From the NCBI GenBank assembly GCA_009786825.1, contig WQRI01000005.1, positions 1-48,800 on the forward strand: a stretch of DNA of 48,800 nt. Reading direction: 5' to 3'. Source of the DNA: Bacillota bacterium. GTDB lineage: Bacteria > Bacillota > Clostridia > Christensenellales > WQRI01. The notes under the pieces are model-generated. The model was not told the DNA's origin. It searched no databases and saw only the letters and a list, made by a program, of their open reading frames with translations. Position numbers and translations under genes: made by a program. Positions 29,304 through 39,412 of the stretch are shown here, in pieces; position 1 is the first letter of the stretch, and the number at the start of each line of letters is the position of its first letter.

Positions 29304-29473
29304 TAAACATAATCATCTAGCATTTCTGCGGTTGTTGTTTCTTGCAAAAATTTTAGCAAATAATATATTAAATTTGCCTCGTAAGAATTAAGCGTAAGCG
29401 TTACGCATAATGTATTTTGTTGTTCTTTCGCTTCTATCAACTTTTCTAAAAGCGCCTTTGTTCTTTTATCCAT
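29300..29473 (-). CDS. Hypothetical small protein divergent from the Xre regulator
   Basis: Start chosen at MDKRTKALLEK; divergent from 29572 gene across a palindrome. Confidence 0.6.
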   Translation of the reverse strand: MDKRTKALLEKLIEAKEQQNTLCVTLTLNSYEANLIYYLLKFLQETTTAEMLDDYVY

Positions 29474-29510
29474 ACATATATTATATAACAATCTAAAAAA
29501 TAAGTCAAGC

Positions 29511-29536
29511 GTTACACGAAAAATATTTCGTGTAAC
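29511..29536. promoter_or_regulatory. Perfect palindromic operator candidate GTTACACGAAA-AATA-TTTCGTGTAAC
   Basis: 11-bp perfect inverted arms in the divergent intergenic region next to an HTH gene. Confidence 0.75.
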
Positions 29537-29571
29537 TTGCATAATTTATATTTTGGTGCTAACATAGAAAA

Positions 29572-29778
29572 ATGGATACAATAGGAAAACGAATTGCGTG
29601 GTTAAGAAAAGATGAAAACCTTACGCAAGTACAACTAGCGCAAAGTATTAATGTTACTGAGCGGTCTATACAAATGTGGGAAGCAGATGTTGCTATACCG
29701 GGTGGGCAATCTTTAATTGCGCTTGCTAACTTTTTTAAAACTTCTAGCGATTTTATACTTGGCATAAAGCCACACTAA
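29572..29778 (+). CDS. Xre-family HTH transcriptional regulator
   Basis: IGKRIAWLRKDENLTQVQLAQSINVTERSIQMWE. Confidence 0.93.
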   Translation: MDTIGKRIAWLRKDENLTQVQLAQSINVTERSIQMWEADVAIPGGQSLIALANFFKTSSDFILGIKPH

Positions 29779-29812
29779 TTTTTGCCATACAACTCTAAAT
29801 GAATATAAACAC

Positions 29813-29844
29813 AAAAAGTTACCATACTACTTAGGTAACTTTTT
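29813..29844 (+). terminator. Rho-independent terminator
   Basis: aaaaagttacc - loop - ggtaacttttttta. Confidence 0.88.
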
Positions 29845-29865
29845 TATTTAGACACTCAAAAATTA

Positions 29866-29923
29866 ATCTTGCCCGCGCCAGCGGTGTAACCATTTAACAT
29901 TTAAAATTTAACATTTAAAATTT
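29866..29923 (-). repeat. Heptad-arm element, GC-box half with AATGTTA-type arm
   Basis: atcttgcccgcgccagcggtgtaaccatttaacatttaaaatttaacatttaaaat. Confidence 0.85.
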
Positions 29924-29977
29924 TTACCGCGCTAGCGGTGTAACAATTCATAATTCATAATTCACAATTCATAATTA
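29924..29977 (-). repeat. Heptad-arm element, GC-box half with AATTCAT arm, in tandem with the previous half
   Basis: ttaccgcgctagcggtgtaacaattcataattcataattcacaattcataatt. Confidence 0.85.
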
Positions 29978-29984
29978 AAAAACT

Positions 29985-30719
29985 ATGTTAACTTCATTTT
30001 TTCGTTCAATTATAATATTTTTAATATTGCTAACAATAGTTAGGCTTATGGGCAAGCGCCAAATTGGCGAGATGCAACCTTTCGAACTTGTTATAACTAT
30101 TATACTAGCAGAACTAGCGGCAATACCTATGGCGGATAATTCTATCCCCATTTATTATGGTATAATTCCCGTGCTTGCTGTTTTTTTGTTGCACGTTGCG
30201 CTTACAAAACTTGGAAACCGCTCTATATTTATGTCGCGCCTTATAAGTGGCAACCCTATGATAGTTATAGACAGAGAGGGCATAAACATAAAAAATATGA
30301 ATGCTATGGATATGTCTTACAACGACTTAATAGAAAAACTAAGGGTTGCGGGGCATTTTGATGTTAGTGATATCGCGTACGCCATATTCGAGACAAATGG
30401 ACAACTGAGCATATTACCAAAAGACAAGCCACCAACACTTGCTGATATGAACGAATTAACATCTAAGCAAAAGCCCATAGATACGCCACCCCCTGCCCTA
30501 CCTGTTGTGCTAATATCAGAGGGCAAAATAAACAAAAGCAACTTAAAACTTACTTTAATAGATGAGTGTAAACTAAAAAGTATTCTAGCCTACAAGCAAG
30601 TAGACAGCATTAAAGATATTTATTTGCTAACACTAGACAACAACGGCAAAGTAACCTTGCAAACAAACACGGGCGAGTTTAAAACCTTTAACATAAATTA
30701 CTTTAGCGACAAATGGTAA
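29985..30719 (+). CDS. DUF421 (YetF-like) membrane protein
   Basis: LTIVRLMGKRQIGEMQPFELVITIILAELAAIPM characteristic of DUF421. Confidence 0.92.
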   Translation: MLTSFFRSIIIFLILLTIVRLMGKRQIGEMQPFELVITIILAELAAIPMADNSIPIYYGIIPVLAVFLLHVALTKLGNRSIFMSRLISGNPMIVIDREGINIKNMNAMDMSYNDLIEKLRVAGHFDVSDIAYAIFETNGQLSILPKDKPPTLADMNELTSKQKPIDTPPPALPVVLISEGKINKSNLKLTLIDECKLKSILAYKQVDSIKDIYLLTLDNNGKVTLQTNTGEFKTFNINYFSDKW

Positions 30720-30726
30720 TTTGTTA

Positions 30727-30884
30727 GTGTAAAATGTAAAGTGTAGAGTGTAAAGTGGTTTCACCGCTAGCGCGGGCAAGATTTTGTTTGCAAATTGTGT
30801 GTTGATACAAAATGCAGACTGTTCAAAAGTTTTTGTATTAAAGAAGTGTAGGCACTTTACACTTTACACTCTACACTTCACACT
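30727..30884 (+). repeat. Heptad-arm element, ACTTTAC arms (near-identical to 31325..31482)
   Basis: gtgtaaaatgtaaagtgtagagtgtaaagtggtttcaccgctagcgcgggcaagatttt... Confidence 0.95.
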
Positions 30885-30921
30885 AGTTTTAACTACTCTA
30901 CACTTTACACTAGGAGAGAAA

Positions 30922-31317
30922 ATGCGTAGAACAATTGCAGTTATAATAATAGCGTTTATATTAGGTGGTGGCATACTAGCAGAACACATTGGGCTAGTGC
31001 GCTTTTTAGATGGCTATATTGCTAATGCACAGACTTTGATGATTGAGCTTCAGCAATTAGAAGACGGCGATACACCACCACAAATATTAATAGACAAAGC
31101 AGAATATTTAGAGAAGCGATTTTTAAAAAGAAGCAAGGTTTTAGAAACGCTTGCTTCTCATATAGAACTTAAAGAAATTAAAGTGCATCTTGCGCAAATG
31201 CGCGCGGCACTATCTATGAATGCCATTAACGATGCCGTAATATTTACGTCCGCCGTAATAGCATTCTGCGCCCATATGCGCCACGCGCATACACCGCAAA
31301 TACAACACTTGTTTTAA
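30922..31317 (+). CDS. DUF4363-like protein
   Basis: MRRTIAVIIIAFILGGGILAEHI with AGGAGAG upstream; located after DUF421 as commonly seen; upstream part of ORF 30784.. is repeat-derived. Confidence 0.7.
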   Translation: MRRTIAVIIIAFILGGGILAEHIGLVRFLDGYIANAQTLMIELQQLEDGDTPPQILIDKAEYLEKRFLKRSKVLETLASHIELKEIKVHLAQMRAALSMNAINDAVIFTSAVIAFCAHMRHAHTPQIQHLF

Positions 31318-31324
31318 GTATGAA

Positions 31325-31482
31325 GTGTAAAATGTAAAGTGTAGAGTGTAAAGTGGTTTCACCGCTAGCGCGGGCAAGATTTTATTTGCAAATTGTGTGT
31401 GAATACAAAATGCAGACTGTTCAAAAGTTTTTGTATTAAAGAGTGTAGGCACTTTACACTTTACATTCTACACTTTACACTC
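31325..31482 (+). repeat. Heptad-arm element, ACTTTAC arms (near-identical to 30727..30884)
   Basis: Same left arm and core as 30727..30884 with a few substitutions. Confidence 0.95.
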
Positions 31483-31491
31483 TCTCAACTT

Positions 31492-32676
31492 TTATCTCGT
31501 TAAATCTCTTACCATTTTCTCGTACTCTTCCGCTAGCCTTACTTGGCGGCGGTATTTTCTTATCCTGTGGTCTACACCGCTGAACAATGCTTTATAAACT
31601 GCGCCGTAAACAAAAACGCCTACCGCGCCTATTATCACGTATATGTGTATGTTATCTCTGAAAAGCGGGTTGTTCCAAAAATCTAGATAGTCGTCGTTAA
31701 AGTGGTTGTCTATGTGATAGAACATAAGCGCCCCAATCATAAAAACTACGTAAGAGATAAAGTAAGCCATTTTAAGCCCATAGCGTGGGTTTGGCTTTCG
31801 CGGTGTTACAAAAGGCAAAGTACGCTGTGCGCCGCCCGTGTTTACATTTGGTCCGAGTTCTGGTGTGTTAGTCGGGTCGTCGTATGTCATTAAGTCTTTT
31901 GCGCCCGCTTTTACTTTTTGTTTTGTTTTTGTGGCGCTGTCTAAACGCTCGTGCTTTTCTATTGTAAGTTGCTCTTTTGCAACTGGTTGCCCCGTTACTA
32001 TGTCTGAGTGTAAGAAAATTTGTGGTTGCTTTTGTGGCGCGCTTCCGTCCGTTCTGGCTAAACTTCTGGTGTATGGGTCTACAAAAACCACTTTGCCGTT
32101 AATGCCGTTAACACACAGATTAAGCGTGTTGCCTTTATGTATAAACGTTATGTAAAACACGGGCAGGTTGTAATTAACCAAATTAACATCTTCTAATTCT
32201 ACTTCCGCTTTAAAATCGTACTCTAGCCCCGGCATAACTTTAGAAGCAATTACTGTAGCGCTAACCTTTTTTAGTCTGGCAGTAATTGTGTCCATACAAT
32301 CTGAGACTAGTGCCGCGTGGTTTGCGTAAGGCACGTTTGTAACAAGGTCAGAGTCTAACACGCCCATATCCAAACTTTTGTAAAGGTCTACAAGTTCTAG
32401 GTGAGAGTTACCCGAAATTACGCATTCTAAATTTCTGGTAATATAGTCGTACATAGAAGTAGACATAACGGCAATATCACCGCTTCCGTTTGCTTTAGCA
32501 ACGTAAGAAGCGCTTGCCGTAAACGTAGCCCTTAAAACAGGGAAAAACCTGCGCTCTGTGTTAAGTTGAACTGGCTGTTTAGAATATCCAAAATTTGCCG
32601 AGATAAATTCAGAAAGGGCATCGTGAATTTGATGCTCTGTCATAACAAATTTTACATATTTTTGTTGGATATTCAT
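31492..32676 (-). CDS. Hypothetical membrane protein
   Basis: 394 aa, two C-terminal TM segments (MAYFISYVVFMIGALMFY, IYVIIGAVGVFVYGAVYKALF). Confidence 0.75.
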   Translation of the reverse strand: MNIQQKYVKFVMTEHQIHDALSEFISANFGYSKQPVQLNTERRFFPVLRATFTASASYVAKANGSGDIAVMSTSMYDYITRNLECVISGNSHLELVDLYKSLDMGVLDSDLVTNVPYANHAALVSDCMDTITARLKKVSATVIASKVMPGLEYDFKAEVELEDVNLVNYNLPVFYITFIHKGNTLNLCVNGINGKVVFVDPYTRSLARTDGSAPQKQPQIFLHSDIVTGQPVAKEQLTIEKHERLDSATKTKQKVKAGAKDLMTYDDPTNTPELGPNVNTGGAQRTLPFVTPRKPNPRYGLKMAYFISYVVFMIGALMFYHIDNHFNDDYLDFWNNPLFRDNIHIYVIIGAVGVFVYGAVYKALFSGVDHRIRKYRRQVRLAEEYEKMVRDLTR

Positions 32677-32682
32677 AACTTT

Positions 32683-32847
32683 TAAAATTGTAAATTTTTA
32701 ATGTTAAATGTTAAATGGTTAAAATCGTTAATGCAAAAACTTTTGAACAGTCTGCATTTTGTAACTGTACGCAATTTGCAAAACATAATATTGCCCGCGC
32801 TAGCGGTGCAACCATTTAACATTTAAAATTTAACATTTAACATTAAT
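32683..32847 (-). repeat. Heptad-arm element, AATGTTA arms
   Basis: aatgttaaatgttaaatgg...cttttgaacagtctgcattttg...gcccgcgctagcggtgcaaccatttaacatttaaaatttaacatttaacatt. Confidence 0.93.
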
Positions 32848-32892
32848 AATTATAGCATATTTTGCGAAATTTGTAAAGCATTTTTTTTCAGC

Positions 32893-35721
32893 CTAGGCTT
32901 TTAAAACTTCTTTCAAAAACTGACCTGTATAACTGGCTTTAACTTTAGCAACTTGCTCTGGCGTGCCTTGTGCTACTACTTGCCCGCCCTTGTCCCCACC
33001 CTCTGGTCCTAGGTCTATTATATAGTCTGCAATTTTAATTAAGTCTAGGTTATGCTCTATAACTATAATGGTGTTGCCACCGCTTGCAAGGCGCTGTAAA
33101 ATAGCCACCAAACGCTCTACATCGGCTATATGAAGCCCAGTAGTTGGCTCATCTAAAATATATAGGGTTTTGCCCGTACTGCGTTTAGATAACTCTGTTG
33201 CAAGTTTAACACGCTGAGCCTCACCCCCACTAAGCGTAGTTGCCGCTTGCCCAAGCCTTATATAGCCAAGCCCCACATCCTCTAGCGTTTGCAATTTGTT
33301 TTTCACGCTTGGGATATTCTTAAAAAAGTCTAGCGCGCAAGTAACAGTCATATCCAAAACCTCTGATATATTTTTGCCGTTATATAAAACCTGTAGCGTA
33401 TCCCTGTTATAGCGCTGACCCTTACAAACTTCGCACGGCACGTATACATCGGGTAAAAAGTGCATCTCTATTCTGATTATACCATCGCCCGAGCAATTCT
33501 CGCACCGCCCACCCGCAACGTTAAAACTAAACCTGCCCGGCTTGTAGCCACGCGCCTTAGCATCTTTAGACGCGGCAAAAAGTTCTCTAATAGGCGTCCA
33601 AAGCCCCGTGTAAGTTGCGGGGTTAGAGCGCGGCGTTCTACCTATGGGGGACTGGTCTATCTCTATAGACTTATCAAGCGCCTCATAGCCCGTTATAGCG
33701 CCAAACTGCAAAGCCTCGGGCTTTTTAGACCTATTAAGTTTGTTAGACACATACGGCTCTAAAATATCGTTTATAAGTGTAGACTTACCGCTTCCCGACA
33801 CGCCCGTTATGCACGTAAGCACACCAATCGGTATAGACACATCTACATTTTTAAGGTTGTTTTTATGTGCATTTGTTATGGTGATAAATTTGTCTGTAAT
33901 TGCCCTGCGCGCCTTAGGCACTTCTATTTTGCGCTTACCGCTTAAAAACTGCCCCGTAATGCTCTCTTTACATTTCGCAACAGTATCAAGCGTGCCACCC
34001 ACAACAAGCGTGCCACCCTCTGCACCAGCACGCGGACCTATATCTATTATCCAGTCTGCTATGCGCATTGTGTCCTCGTCGTGTTCTACAACTATAACTG
34101 TGTTGCCCAAGTCGCGTAGGCGAAGTAGCGTAGTAATAAGTTTTTGATTGTCGCGCTGATGTAGCCCAATAGATGGCTCATCTAAAATGTAGAGTACACC
34201 CATAAGCCCAGAGCCTATCTGTGTTGCTAGGCGTATGCGCTGTGCTTCACCCCCGCTAAGCGTACCACTTCGCCTTGCAAGCGTTAGATAATTAAGCCCA
34301 ACGTTAATTAAAAAACTCAGTCGCTCTTTAATCTCTTTAAAAATCTGTCGCGCTATAATCGTATCTTTCTCGCTTAGTTTCTCTTGCTCTCTTTCAAAAA
34401 ACTTTAAGCAGTCTTCTATGCTTAGCAAGCACACTTCGCTTATGTTCATACCGCCAAACTTAACGGCAAGCGCTTCTTTTTTAAGCCTATGCCCGTTGCA
34501 AACTGCGCAATCTTTTGTGGACATATATTTTTCTATTTCGTTTTTTGTCCAATCCGATGAAGTCTCTTTATATCTGCGCTGTAGGTTGTTTATAATGCCC
34601 TCAAACGCTTGCTTGTATGTTCCAGAAAACGAGTGCGTGTTGTACACAATATCTAATTTCTCGCCGCCCGTTCCGTATAAAATTGCGTTGTAAGCCTCGG
34701 GGGTCAACTCACTAATGCGCGTATCTATTTTAAAACCATAGCGCTTTGCAAGTGGCTTAAAATACATATCCGTAACTTTACCGCCATCTATATTCCAACC
34801 CGCTATGCCATTTATAGCATCTGCCAAACACTTGCTTTTGTCGGGAAAAATTTTATTCTCGTCTATCACACTTTTATAGCCAAGCCCCTGACACTCTGCA
34901 CAAGCGCCGAAAGGCGAGTTAAAACTGAACAGTCGTGGCTGAACTTCTTCTATAGAAATGTCGCATTCTGCGCACGAATACTTGCTTGAGAACAGCGTCT
35001 CCACTCCTTCGTTGTCTATCAGCACAAGCCCCTCAGCAAGCTTTAAAGACGCTTCTATGGCTTCTGACAGCCTGTTTTGAATGTCGCGCCCTACAACCAG
35101 TCTGTCTATAACAACACTTATGGTGTGTTTCTTTTGCTTATCTAACTTAATTTCTTCATCTAAATTATATATGATTCCGTTAACCTTAACGCGCACGTAT
35201 CCGCTTTTTTTGTAACTCTCAAGTTCTTTTTTATACTCGCCCTTGCGCCCCCTAACAACCGGCGCCATAACCATAATTTTAGCGCCCTCTTTAAGCGCCA
35301 TAACCCTATCTGTTATTTGGTCTACCGTTTGCATTGTAATAGCCTTGTCGCACTCTGGGCAATGCACTACGCCAACGCGCGCAAACAAAAGGCGCATATA
35401 GTCGTAAATCTCTGTTATCGTACCAACATTAGAGCGCGGGTTTTTGCTTGTGGTTTTTTGGTCTATAGCAATTGCGGGCGACAACCCCTCTATATAGTCT
35501 ACATCTGGCTTGTCCATCTGCCCCAAAAACTGACGCGCGTATGCAGACAAACTCTCTACATACCTACGCTGCCCCTCGGCAAAAATAGTGTCAAAAGCCA
35601 AACTCGACTTGCCAGAACCCGACACACCAGAAAAAACCACCAACTTATTTCGCGGTATCTCTACATCTATGTTTTTAAGGTTATGCACCCTCGCACCCTT
35701 TATAATAAGTTTATCTTGCAT
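32893..35721 (-). CDS. uvrA: Excinuclease ABC subunit A
   Basis: [37 protein letters not shown], two ABC signature LSGGEAQR motifs, zinc CxxC motifs. Confidence 0.99.
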   Translation of the reverse strand: MQDKLIIKGARVHNLKNIDVEIPRNKLVVFSGVSGSGKSSLAFDTIFAEGQRRYVESLSAYARQFLGQMDKPDVDYIEGLSPAIAIDQKTTSKNPRSNVGTITEIYDYMRLLFARVGVVHCPECDKAITMQTVDQITDRVMALKEGAKIMVMAPVVRGRKGEYKKELESYKKSGYVRVKVNGIIYNLDEEIKLDKQKKHTISVVIDRLVVGRDIQNRLSEAIEASLKLAEGLVLIDNEGVETLFSSKYSCAECDISIEEVQPRLFSFNSPFGACAECQGLGYKSVIDENKIFPDKSKCLADAINGIAGWNIDGGKVTDMYFKPLAKRYGFKIDTRISELTPEAYNAILYGTGGEKLDIVYNTHSFSGTYKQAFEGIINNLQRRYKETSSDWTKNEIEKYMSTKDCAVCNGHRLKKEALAVKFGGMNISEVCLLSIEDCLKFFEREQEKLSEKDTIIARQIFKEIKERLSFLINVGLNYLTLARRSGTLSGGEAQRIRLATQIGSGLMGVLYILDEPSIGLHQRDNQKLITTLLRLRDLGNTVIVVEHDEDTMRIADWIIDIGPRAGAEGGTLVVGGTLDTVAKCKESITGQFLSGKRKIEVPKARRAITDKFITITNAHKNNLKNVDVSIPIGVLTCITGVSGSGKSTLINDILEPYVSNKLNRSKKPEALQFGAITGYEALDKSIEIDQSPIGRTPRSNPATYTGLWTPIRELFAASKDAKARGYKPGRFSFNVAGGRCENCSGDGIIRIEMHFLPDVYVPCEVCKGQRYNRDTLQVLYNGKNISEVLDMTVTCALDFFKNIPSVKNKLQTLEDVGLGYIRLGQAATTLSGGEAQRVKLATELSKRSTGKTLYILDEPTTGLHIADVERLVAILQRLASGGNTIIVIEHNLDLIKIADYIIDLGPEGGDKGGQVVAQGTPEQVAKVKASYTGQFLKEVLKA

Positions 35722-35740
35722 AAAAAACTCCGTTTTTTAA

Positions 35741-35917
35741 GTGTACAAATTACAATGTACAAATTACAAATGTTTTATTTGCTTATTGCCCTAACGTTTG
35801 AACAGTCGTAATCTGCTACTTTAACTTAGTTCAATTTTTGTAAATACGCATTGCGTACTGTTCAAAAGTTTTTGCTAATATGAGTTTAATATTTGTAATT
35901 TGTAATTTGTAATTTGC
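35741..35917. repeat. Heptad-arm element, AATTTGT arms, two GTTCAA-type ends
   Basis: gtgtacaaattacaatgtacaaattacaaatg...gtttgaacagt...actgttcaaaag...atttgtaatttgtaatttgtaatttg. Confidence 0.88.
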
Positions 35918-35920
35918 TTT

Positions 35921-37921
<2,001 letters not shown>

Positions 37922-37940
37922 AAATTTTTTTGAGTGTGTG

Positions 37941-38115
37941 CGATGTAAAATGTAACTTTTAGAGTGTAAAATGTAAAGTGTAAAGTGTAGAGTGGTTTCA
38001 CCGCTAGCGCGGGCAAGATTTTTTTTGTGTGTGAATACAAAATGCAGACTGTTCAAAAGCTTTTGCATTTAAAGAATATAGTCACTTTACAATTTACACT
38101 CTACACTTTAAAATT
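37941..38115 (+). repeat. Heptad-arm element, ACTTTAC arms
   Basis: gtgtaaaatgtaaagtgtaaagtgtagagtggtttcaccgctagcgcgggcaagatttt...gcagactgttcaaaag...cactttacaatttacactctacacttt. Confidence 0.93.
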
Positions 38116-38137
38116 GCCACCTTTGCCCGTGCAAGTT

Positions 38138-38262
38138 CGTAAGGGGCTAGGTGCAAGAAAGACAAGGCAAACGGCGGATTTTCAAGGGAGCGTACTAAAT
38201 GTACGTGACCGCAGAAAACCGTAACGTTTAACGCAGTATTTCGCCGTACATAGCCCCTTACG
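38138..38262. repeat. MITE-like structured element with 12-bp perfect terminal inverted repeats
   Basis: CGTAAGGGGCTA (38138-38149) and TAGCCCCTTACG (38251-38262); internal hairpins cgtac-taaat-gtacg and cggattttc/gaaaaccg. Confidence 0.75.
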
Positions 38263-38268
38263 AGACAC

Positions 38269-38628
38269 TTACGAAAGGACTTGGCGTATGGCTAAGCCTA
38301 TCAACGTCGATATCACAGCGCCTATTATTGTTACTGCTATCCACCTTACGCGGCTTCTGCGCTCGTTTTCTAATTCGCGCTCGAACGCTATGCCCTTGTG
38401 TAGCAAATTAAATACAAAAACTACTTCGCCCTTTTTTTCTGCACGCACAAAGTCTATATACTCTTCTAGCACTAGTTTTTCTATAATATCTTCTAGTTTG
38501 TTGTTGTCTACATCTAGCCGTGGGTTAAGCCTGTCTAATATATAATCGGGCGCTAAAACAGAGTTGCCTGTCGCCTTGCTGGCTTTGTATATAATTTTCA
38601 TAACAGCCCTTTCGTTTCTCTTAAGCAT
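38269..38628 (-). CDS. Small protein, predicted winged-helix-like N-terminus with C-terminal TM anchor
   Basis: 119 aa, C-terminal WIAVTIIGAVISTLIGLAI. Confidence 0.65.
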   Translation of the reverse strand: MLKRNERAVMKIIYKASKATGNSVLAPDYILDRLNPRLDVDNNKLEDIIEKLVLEEYIDFVRAEKKGEVVFVFNLLHKGIAFERELENERRSRVRWIAVTIIGAVISTLIGLAIRQVLS

Positions 38629-38642
38629 AATGTTCTCCTTAT

Positions 38643-38800
38643 TAATGTTGAATTTTTAATGTTAAATGTTAAATTGTTTCACCGCTTCCGCGAAAAAAAT
38701 TTTTGCATATTGCTCTAAACAACATCTTGCAACTGTTCAAAAAATATTGCATCAAATGAGTTTAAACATTTAAAATTTAAAATTGAACATTTAGCATTAA
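38643..38800 (+). repeat. Heptad-arm element, AATGTTA arms
   Basis: aatgttgaatttttaatgttaaatgttaaattgtttcaccgcttccgcg...caactgttcaaaa...aacatttaaaatttaaaattgaacatttagcatt. Confidence 0.88.
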
Positions 38801-39156
38801 AATAATAAATTTGCTAGTACTGTTCCTATAAAGCCGCCTATTACAGAGCCTATTATTGCAAAAAGTGCAACATAGATGTAAGAGCGCTTTTGCCTTTTTT
38901 CTTCCCTTTCTTTTTCAGAATAAAGCCTGCCTTTAGGAAGCGGCATTAAAGAAAAAGAGTTTTCGTCTTTATACTTACATTCTAGATAATCGCGCTCTAT
39001 TAAATAGTTTACCAAAATTTTGGCAACTTGCGCATCTATTTTAAACTTTTTAGGAAAAGCCTTAACAATATCATCTACTTCTATTATTTTGTGAGAACTA
39101 TCACCACACAAATTAATAATAGTCTCAAGCATTGCAAAAGTCTTTTTATCTAACAT
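38797..39156 (-). CDS. Small protein, predicted winged-helix-like N-terminus with C-terminal TM anchor
   Basis: 119 aa, same layout as 38269..38628; C-terminal YVALFAIIGSVIGGFIGTVLANLLF. Confidence 0.65.
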   Translation of the reverse strand: MLDKKTFAMLETIINLCGDSSHKIIEVDDIVKAFPKKFKIDAQVAKILVNYLIERDYLECKYKDENSFSLMPLPKGRLYSEKEREEKRQKRSYIYVALFAIIGSVIGGFIGTVLANLLF

Positions 39157-39174
39157 AAAAACTCCAATGTTAAA

Positions 39175-39323
39175 TTTTTAATGTTAAATGTTAAATTGTT
39201 GCACCGCTAGCGCGGGAAAGGCTTATTTGCTAATTTTATGAGATTTAAAATTGCGATTGTTAAAAAGTTAGTCTATTATGAGTTTAACCATTTAACAATT
39301 TAAATTTAACATTTAACATTATA
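39175..39323 (+). repeat. Heptad-arm element, AATGTTA arms
   Basis: aatgttaaatttttaatgttaaatgttaaattgttgcaccgctagcgcggg...gattgttaaaaag...aaccatttaacaatttaaatttaacatttaacatt. Confidence 0.88.
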
Positions 39324-39333
39324 ATTATAGCAC

Positions 39334-39368
39334 AAAAGGCACTAATTGTATAGTAATTAGTGCCTTTT
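39334..39368 (-). terminator. Rho-independent terminator
   Basis: aaaaggcactaatt / aattagtgcctttt. Confidence 0.85.
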
Positions 39369-39412
39369 TGTTTAAAATTATCTAAGCTAGAGATTCGGGT
39401 TAGCCGACTTTT

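Noticed and set aside
33460-34693. Plus-strand ORFs opposite uvrA
   Set aside because: Antisense to a clear UvrA; no recognisable domains or start signals; same reasoning for ORFs opposite ppdK, rnf genes, uvrB, helicase and surface proteins
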